Source: JAJXWB01 sp046349085 (GTDB taxonomy: Bacteria; Pseudomonadota; Alphaproteobacteria; Rhizobiales; Beijerinckiaceae). From it: a DNA stretch of 64,000 nucleotides. The notes below the pieces were generated by a model. It was not told the DNA's origin. It ran no database searches and worked only from the letters and a program-made list of their open reading frames with translations. Positions 57,983-64,000 of the stretch are shown here, piece after piece. The stretch lies in contig JAXMDA010000002.1 of the NCBI GenBank assembly GCA_046349085.1, positions 62,001 through 126,000 on the forward strand. The letters run 5' to 3'. The position numbers and the translations under genes were made by a program. Numbering within the stretch: position 1 is the stretch's first letter; the number at the start of each line of letters is the position of its first letter.

Positions 57983-60822
57983 TCACTCGCCGGTGATCGA
58001 CGCTTTCGCGCGCTGCCACCAGCCGCCCTTCTTCGGGGCGCTCGGATCTGCCTCCGTGATCACGCGGCCGACTTCGGGGCGCGGTTGTTCGAGGGCGCGC
58101 GGCGGCTGCGCCGGGGGCTGAGGCTCGGCTTCCGGCTGCGCGGCGGCCGCCTGCGGCGCAGGCGCCGGCGGTTCTTCACGCGCGGCTTCGACCGCGGCGG
58201 GTTCAACCTGTGTCAGTTCGGGTTGCGCGGGGGCGGGCTGTTCGGCAACCGGCTCCGGCGCGGATTCCACGGTCGCGGGTTGCGCCGATTGCTCGGAGCC
58301 CGGCGATTGCTCGGAGTTCGGCGCATGGAAAGGCTCGGGACGATCCGAGTTTTCGCGCGCCCAAAAGCCGGGCCCGGACCGTTCGCCGGGGATTTCCGAC
58401 TTCAGGAAATCGCCGTTCGCTTCGGCCACGACCGCGAGGCCATCGTCGGACGGCTGCGGCGCATCGGCCGCGATCGATCCTTCGCGCTCGCCGCCGCGTC
58501 CACGGCGGCGGCGGCGGCGACGACGGCGGCGCTGGCCGTCCTCGCCATCCTCGCCACGATCCTCGCGGCCGCGACGGCCTTCGGTTTCGCCATCGGACTC
58601 GTCGTCGCCGTCCGCGTCGCCTTCGGCGTCGGCCGCCTCGTCGGCGTCCTCGTCCTCCAGCGTCTCGTCCGTCTCGTCGATTTCTTCCTCGGCCGCGAGC
58701 AGGGCGGGATCGATCCGCTGGGGCTCGGGCGTGCCGGTCGCCGGCTCGCCGCGCTCCAGCGCGTGATAGGTCGAGCCGGTCAGCGTGTCGTCGGCGATCA
58801 CGTAGATTTCGACGCCGAAGCGGCGCTCGATCTCGCGCAGGTGCGAACGCTTCTGGTTGAGGATGTAGAGCGCGACGTTGGTGCGCGTCTTCACGATGAT
58901 ATTGTGCGAGGCGCTCTTGATGAGAGCCTCTTCCAGAACGCGCAGCACATGCAGCGCGATGGACGAGGTCGAGCGCACCGTGCCGGCGCCGGCGCAATGC
59001 GGGCAGGGGATGGTCGAGCCTTCGAGCACGCCTGTGCGGATGCGCTGGCGCGACATTTCGAGCAGGCCGAAATGCGAGATGCGGCCGACCTGGATGCGCG
59101 CGCGATCGTTCTTCAGCGCATCCTTCAGCCGACGCTCGACCGCGCGATTGTTGCGCGGCTCCTCCATGTCGATGAAGTCGACGACGATCAGGCCGGCAAG
59201 GTCGCGCAGGCGCAACTGGCGCGCGACCTCGTCGGCCGCCTCCAGATTGGTGCGCAGCGCCGTGTCCTCGATATTGTGCTCGCGCGTCGAGCGGCCCGAG
59301 TTCACGTCGATGGCGACCAGCGCTTCCGTCTGGTTGATGACGAGATAGCCGCCGGACTTCAGAGTCACCTGCGGCGAGAACATGGCGTCGAGTTGCGTCT
59401 CCACGCCGGACTTGACGAACACGCCCTGCGGCTCGCGCCACAGCCGCACGTTCTTGGCGTGGCTCGGCATCAGCAGCCGCATGAAGTCCTTGGCTTCGCG
59501 ATAGCCGTTCTCGCCGGAGACGACAACCTCGTCGACCTCCTTGTTGTAGAGGTCGCGGATCGCGCGCTTGATGAGCGAGCCTTCCTCGTAGACCAGCGTC
59601 GGGGCGGAGGAGCGCAGCGTCGTCTCGCGCACCGTCTCCCACATGCGCATCAGATATTCGAAGTCGCGGCGCACCTCCTGCCGCGTGCGCGAGGCGCCCG
59701 CGGTGCGAAGAATGACGCCCATGCCATCCGGAACTTCGAGGTCCTGCGCGATGGTCTTGAGGCGCTTGCGGTCGCCGGCGTCGGTGATCTTGCGCGAAAT
59801 GCCGCCGCCACGCGCCGTGTTGGGCATCAGCACCGAATAGCGGCCGGCGAGCGACGAATAGGTGGTCAGCGCAGCGCCCTTGTTGCCGCGCTCTTCCTTG
59901 ACGACCTGAACGAGCAGCACCTGCCGGCGCTTGATGACCTCTTGAATTTTGTACTGGCGGCGCAGGCGCGGCTGGCGACAGGGCATTTCCTCCATCGCGT
60001 CGCCGCCGATCTGCTCGACGTGCTCTTCCTCGTCCTCTTCCTCGTCGTCGGAGGCTTCCTCGTCGCGCTCATTGATGCGGCGGGCCTTGACCTCGTGGTC
60101 CGGCGTCTCGGCGACCTCGTCGGCGTTCAGGTCGGCGTCGGTCTCGGAGATCGTGGCGTAGCCCTGTTCGTCCACGGCGAGCGTGTGCGGCGCCTCGTCG
60201 GACCCTGCCTCGGCGGGCGCCGGCTCGTCAGCCGCAGGCGCCTCGATGGGCTCCGCCGCAGCAGCTTCGACGACCGCGACCGGTTCGCTCGCCTCGACGG
60301 GAGCGGGGGCTCGGCGCCGGCCTCGGCCGGCTCGGCACGTCGTCCTTCGTCTCGACAGGCGCCGCGTCATGCGAGGCTTCGTCCTCCGCAGGGGCCTCGC
60401 CTTCGGGCGCCACCCGCCGTCGTCGCTCAGCGGCGCGGCTTCGGAAATCGTCTCGTCGGCGTTCGACTGGCGACGCGCTTCGTGGTCGCGGCCGCGACGG
60501 CGGCTGCGGCGCGGGCGCTGCTCCTCCTCCTCCTCGGCGTGCGAGGCGGCTTCTTCTTCGAGCAGCGCCTGCCGGTCGGCGACGGGGATCTGGTAATAGT
60601 CGGGGTGGATTTCCGAAAAGGCGAGGAAGCCGTGCCTGTTTCCGCCGTAATCGACGAAGGCGGCCTGCAGGGACAGTTCCGACCCGCGTCACTTTCGCAA
60701 GATAGATGTTGCCGCGCAGCTACGCCTAACTTCGAGGCCGGATTCGAAATCGAATTCTTCGACGCGATTACCTCTGAGCACCACCACCAGGTTTCTTCCG
60801 GATGGGATGCGTCGATCAGCAT
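57983..60822 (-). CDS. rne: Ribonuclease E, N-terminal reading frame interrupted
   Basis: RNase E cuts RNA and scaffolds the degradosome. From 60370 down to 57983 one frame stays open and carries the catalytic region: IAIDVNSGR-type motif in LVAIDVNSGRSTREHN, the metal Asp in LIVVDFIDMEEPRNNRAVER, and the Zn-link motif IPCPHCAGAGTV. The C-terminus is long, acidic then Arg-rich (RRRRRRRRRRGRGG), then Ala/Pro-rich. The N-terminus is readable only by changing frame: MLIDASHPEET at 60822, VVLRGNRVEEFDFES, QLRGNIYLAKVTRV, AAFVDYGGNRHGFLAFSEIH and DYYQIPVADRQALLEEE lie in different frames, with a further shift before 60370. One base also seems extra between an ATG at 60835 and the codon at 60822. 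These look like sequencing indels. Confidence 0.85.
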
Positions 60823-60835
60823 TTGATACGGCCAT

Positions 60836-61502
60836 TGCTAACTCTTTGGCGCGTTCCGCCGGGCGGGCGCCGCGTCACTGCATGGCTCGAATTGGGCCGA
60901 GGCGGGAGTGCGCGGCTCCGCTGCGGAGCTGTCACGCGCGATGTTTGAGGATGAGGAGAGGAGTTGAAGAAACGGGCCGGCGCACGTTTGAAGAGGCGGC
61001 GACCGTCCCGGAAGAGGCATTGATGGCGACCTGTCGGGCGCTCGCCGCGCCCGCGGCCGGCGTCTCGTCCCACACGACGGCGTTGGCCCTTCGCGGCCGC
61101 TGCGATCGATGTCGGATGTAAAAGAATGCCAGCGCTCACTTCAGGTCTCTTGGCCCGGCGAGGGCCTGACGGGACACGACCTTCGGCGGATATCCGCCGG
61201 GGTCAACAAAGAAGCCCTCGAGTCCTGGCCGATCGGTGGCACGAGATTTCGATCGAGACTTCGGAGCAATGGGGAAACCCATCCGTCCCCGGCGCTCCCG
61301 AGGGAGCGCGACGCGCAGGACGGACCATTTCTACATATGCGATCAGATTGGCCCTTGGCAAGTTTCATGCTGGACCTGTGGCTTGTGTGTTGCACACTCC
61401 GCCCATAAAGCGGGCGAGCCCGGTTACGAACCATTAACCACTGCGCGCCTCTATTCCTTACAAGGACGCAACGGCCGGCCCGCGCAGATTGCGAGGAATC
61501 GA
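60836..61502. other. Region between rne and the amidase, no gene recognised
   Basis: These 667 bases separate the divergent rne and amidase genes. All short open frames here are arginine-rich and lack homology that I recognise. The region should contain both promoters and the rne leader, but no convincing -35/-10 pair, riboswitch or terminator was found. It lies in the error-prone tail, so motif spacing may be corrupted. Confidence 0.5.
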
Positions 61503-62825
61503 ATGGGCCTTGGTGGCCTCCGGACATCTGGCTTCGTGGCCATTGCCGTCGCGTCAACTTCTCGGCGGCTCCGCGCTGTCGCACGCGACCGGCCTCGTGG
61601 GTGCGCGTTCTGCCGCGCGCGCTTGACTTGCCCGGCGCAGGCGTCGCCGTGACCGCCGCCACAGTCGAACGCTCCGCGGCATCGGCAAAAATTGTCTTCG
61701 ATCTCAACAGGTCCGTTTCCAGTCGACGCCTATGTGCTCGCCGATCCCGACCGTGTCGTGGTGGAACTGCCTGAAACCTCTTCCTCATCGACCCCTCGAT
61801 CGGTCGCGCTCAACCCGCGAAGGGCAAGTCGAGGCGCAGCCCTGGTCTCGACCTTCCGCTTCGGGCAGTTCGCCCGCGGACGTTCGCAGATCGTCTTCGA
61901 TCTCTCCGAGCCCGCGCGGATCGTGAAGGCTGTGGCGGAGCCGACCGAGGTCGGGCGGGGCGGCCCGTCTGGTGGTGGAACTCGCGACCACGGCGCCGGA
62001 CACATTCCGCGCCGCAGCCCCGCGCGGCGCGGGCCGCGCACCTTCGAAGGCGCCCGTGCGCGAGGAGCCGGCGGCCGAGCCGGCGCAGGTCACGCCCCTG
62101 GTGGTCATCGACGCCGGGCATGGCGGCGTCGACATGAGGAGCAGTCGGCGCCGTCCGCGTATGAAAAGGACATCGTGCTCGATGTGGCGCGGCGGCTTGC
62201 GGCCAAGCTCGAGGCGGGCGGCCGGGCGCGCACCATGTGCTGACCCGCAATTCCGACGAGTTCATCCCCTTGGCCGATCGCGTGAAAGTCGCCCGAAGAA
62301 TGCACCGCGGCGCTCTTCGTCTCGATCCACGCGGACATGCTGGCCGAGACCTCCGTGCGCGGCGCGACCGTCTACACCGTCTCCGATCGCGCCTCCGACG
62401 CCGAGGCCGCGCGTGTGGCGGCGACCGAAAACGCCGCCGACAAGGCCGGCGGCATGGCGGAATCGAGATCGGCGACGTCAACGACATCCTGTTCGACCTC
62501 ACCCGGCGCAGAAACGCGCTGGCCAGGGCACCAGTTCGCGACCAGCCTGATCGATTTCTGGAAGGCCGGCGATCTCAACAAAGAACCCAGTCCGCTCGGC
62601 CGGATTCGTGGTCCTCAAGGCGCCGGACGTGCCGTCCGTGCCATCGAACTCGGCTACACATGTCCAATGATCGCGACCTCGCGAAGCTGAATTCGGAGCA
62701 ATGGCGGCAAACGGCCGCCGAACGAATTCGCCCAGGCGGTCGAACGCTATTTCTCAAGGCGCACGGCCGGCCCCGAACGATCCGCGCCTCGCCGGAACAG
62801 CGCCGGGCTGGCGCCGCCCCGATAG
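61503..62825 (+). pseudogene. N-acetylmuramoyl-L-alanine amidase, frameshifted
   Basis: Piecing frames together gives an amidase of the AMIN plus Amidase_3 type that cleaves septal peptidoglycan. AMIN-like pieces: AKIVFDLNR, VDAYVLADPDRVVVELPET, ALVSTFRFGQFARGRSQIVF and DLSEPARIVKAVAEPTEVG. Catalytic pieces: TPLVVIDAGHGGVDM (first zinc His), YEKDIVLDVARRLAAKLEAG, LTRNSDEFIPLADRVKVAR, VSIHADMLAE (second His), YTVSDRASDAEAARVAATEN, LIDFWKAGDLNK and NDRDLAKLNSEQW. A frame ending PRRNSAGLAPPR stops at 62825. About ten frame changes are needed. The start is approximate; ATG at 61503 is a guess. Its place between rne and mrcA is conserved in alphaproteobacteria. Confidence 0.75.
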
Positions 62826-63036
62826 GCCGCAATTTCCGCGCATGGCCCTTGCCCACCAGATCCTACAAAAATTGCGCATCAAGCGCTCGCGTTTTCGTGT
62901 GGATTGACCGGCAGGTGCGTATATGGGTTGGCCGCCGGAGCGCAGCGTTCGGCCCGTGAAGGGTCGCGGGCGGCCAAGCGAAGTCGACGCGAGACCGGGG
63001 CGTTTGATCAATGAACTTTGAGCAGAGACGATCGAT

Positions 63037-64000
63037 ATGCGGATGATCGGCCGCTTTTCCGGCTTTGTATTTGCGACCGGCGCGATTCTCTTCGTGATCG
63101 GCGCAGTGGCGGTCGCAGCCGTCATCTACACCTTTTCCAAGGACCTGCCGGACACTGCGCAGCTCAAGAACTATGAGCCGCCGGTCATGACGCGCATCCA
63201 CGCGGGCGATGGATCGATTCTGGCCGAATATGCGCGCGAGCGGCCTGTATCCTGCCGAGCTGAATTCCGCCCCTCGTGAAGCAGGCGTTCATCGCGGCCG
63301 AAGACAAGAACTTCTACACACACAACGGCGTCGACCCGGAAGGCGTGGCGCGCGCGGTGATGATTCTGCTGCAGGGCTCCAAGCATGTGCAGGGCGCCTC
63401 GACCATCACCCAGCAGGTCGCCAAGAACTTCCTCGTCGGCAACGAGCGCTCGATGGAGCGCAAGATTCGCGAGGCGCTGATCTCGTTTCGCATCGAGGCC
63501 GCCTATTCCAAGGAAAAGATACTCGAGCTCTACCTGAACGAGATCTATCTCGGTCTGGGCAACTATGGCGTCGCCGCTTCCGCTGAACTATTTCCAACAA
63601 GTCGGTGCACGAACTCTACCATCGCCGGGTCCGCTTATCTCGCCGCCCTTCCGAAGAAGCCGAGCGACCTCAATCCGTTCCGTAACCGCGACCGCGCCAT
63701 CGACCGCCGCAACTACGTCATCCGCCGCATGGTCGACGACGGCTATATTTCCAAGGAAGACGGCGACAAGGCCCGCGCCGAGCCGCTCGGCGTCAATCCG
63801 CGCGCGCTCTCGCCCAACACCTACCCGTTGCGGGCTATTTCGCCGAGGAAGTGCGGCGCGAATTGTCCGACCGCTATGGCGACAAGAAGCTCTACGAGGG
63901 CGGACTGTCGGTGCGCACGACGCTCGATCCGCAGATGCAGGTCTATGCGCGCAAGGCGCTGGTCAACGGCCTCGTGCGCTTCGACGAGGCGCAGGGCTAT
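63037..64000 (+). pseudogene. mrcA: Penicillin-binding protein 1A, 5' part, frameshifted and cut by the window edge
   Basis: The ATG at 63037 begins an N-terminal membrane anchor (FSGFVFATGAILFVIGAVAV) and the linker FSKDLPDTAQLKNYEPPVMT with IHAGDGSILAEYARER. After 63240 the homology jumps frame: KQAFIAAEDKNFYTHNGVD (glycosyltransferase catalytic Glu), QGASTITQQVAKNFLVGNE, REALISFRIEAAYSKEKILE and LYLNEIYLGLGNYGVAAS. It jumps again near 63580 (AGSAYLAALPKKPSDLNPF, YVIRRMVDDGYISKEDGDKA) and near 63830 (FAEEVRRELSDRYGDKK, YEGGLSVRTTLDPQMQVYAR). The full gene makes a bifunctional glycosyltransferase-transpeptidase; only the first domain is inside the window. Confidence 0.85.

Noticed and set aside
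58085..60826. A 913-codon plus-strand frame opposite rne, open even across the rne frameshift zone
   Set aside because: Its openness across the zone was tempting as evidence for a real antisense gene, but it has no domain, no start signal and repeats the low-complexity character of the rne tail on the other strand.
61428..61445. TTACGAACCATTAACC considered as a CtrA cell-cycle site before the amidase
   Set aside because: The half-site spacing does not fit TTAA-N7-TTAA, and the region has probable indels.
1..64000. CRISPR arrays, prophage, insertion sequences and rRNA genes
   Set aside because: No regularly spaced repeats, integrase, transposase, phage structural genes or rRNA sequences were seen on either strand.

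Overview
The window is GC-rich, tightly packed DNA from an alphaproteobacterium, most likely of the order Hyphomicrobiales (Rhizobiales). The inference rests on family-specific gene orders: DUF2849-cysI; argS-SPOR-nagZ-scpA-scpB; aroQ-accB-accC near aat; M48 protease and dsbA near rne-amidase-mrcA. It also rests on interspersed palindromic repeats typical of this group. Genus cannot be fixed from sequence alone. The aromatic-acid genes would suit a metabolically flexible, possibly phototrophic relative of Rhodopseudomonas or Rhodoblastus. No rRNA, CRISPR array, insertion sequence, phage or plasmid gene was seen. One tRNA gene (Gln, CUG) is present.

Layout. (1) 1-6.8 kb: sulfur and nitrogen assimilation. 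A partial cysI with a DUF2849 partner is followed, divergently, by nirB-nirD-nasA for assimilatory nitrate and nitrite reduction. A near-consensus sigma54 promoter and an NtrC-like site lie in front of nirB. (2) 6.8-18.2 kb: an aromatic-acid cluster. It holds a 4-hydroxybenzoate/benzoate-CoA ligase, a three-subunit 4-hydroxybenzoyl-CoA reductase, a NitT/TauT-type ABC importer, an IlvD/Edd-type dehydratase, a CRP/FNR regulator resembling HbaR and a stand-alone GroES-like (alcohol dehydrogenase N-terminal) protein. All three promoter regions of the cluster carry FNR-type boxes that the regulator's recognition helix should read, so the cluster looks like a self-contained oxygen- or substrate-controlled regulon. 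(3) 18.2-30.3 kb: mixed housekeeping and stress genes (tRNA-Gln, ppx, rlmE, dgt, erpA, a class A beta-lactamase, guaB, an MFS exporter and others). (4) 30.3-32.9 kb: an operon of metallophosphoesterase, cupredoxin, ECF sigma factor and anti-sigma factor. (5) 33.2-39.9 kb: argS, an SPOR protein, nagZ, scpA, scpB and a PAP2 phosphatase. (6) 40.2-42.8 kb: two tandem, duplicated amino-acid-type substrate-binding proteins with no transporter beside them. (7) 42.9-46.7 kb: aat, a TSUP permease, accC, accB and aroQ. (8) 46.9-52.4 kb: a signalling block (EAL phosphodiesterase, single-domain receiver, TadG-like protein, hybrid histidine kinase with HPt) that interrupts the usual neighbourhood of aroQ and dsbA. 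(9) 52.4-64.0 kb: dsbA, M48 protease, aminotransferase, LssY_C protein, old yellow enzyme, then rne, amidase and mrcA.

From about 60.3 kb to the window end the reading frames of rne, the amidase and mrcA are broken many times while their protein homology continues across frames. Because rne and mrcA are normally essential or central, sequencing or assembly indels are more likely than decay. Predictions in that tail should be treated with caution.

The most interesting candidate system is the aromatic cluster: an HbaR-like regulator without FNR cysteines, co-transcribed with a stand-alone GroES-like domain that keeps a modified structural-zinc motif, controlling two divergent catabolic operons through paired FNR-type boxes.
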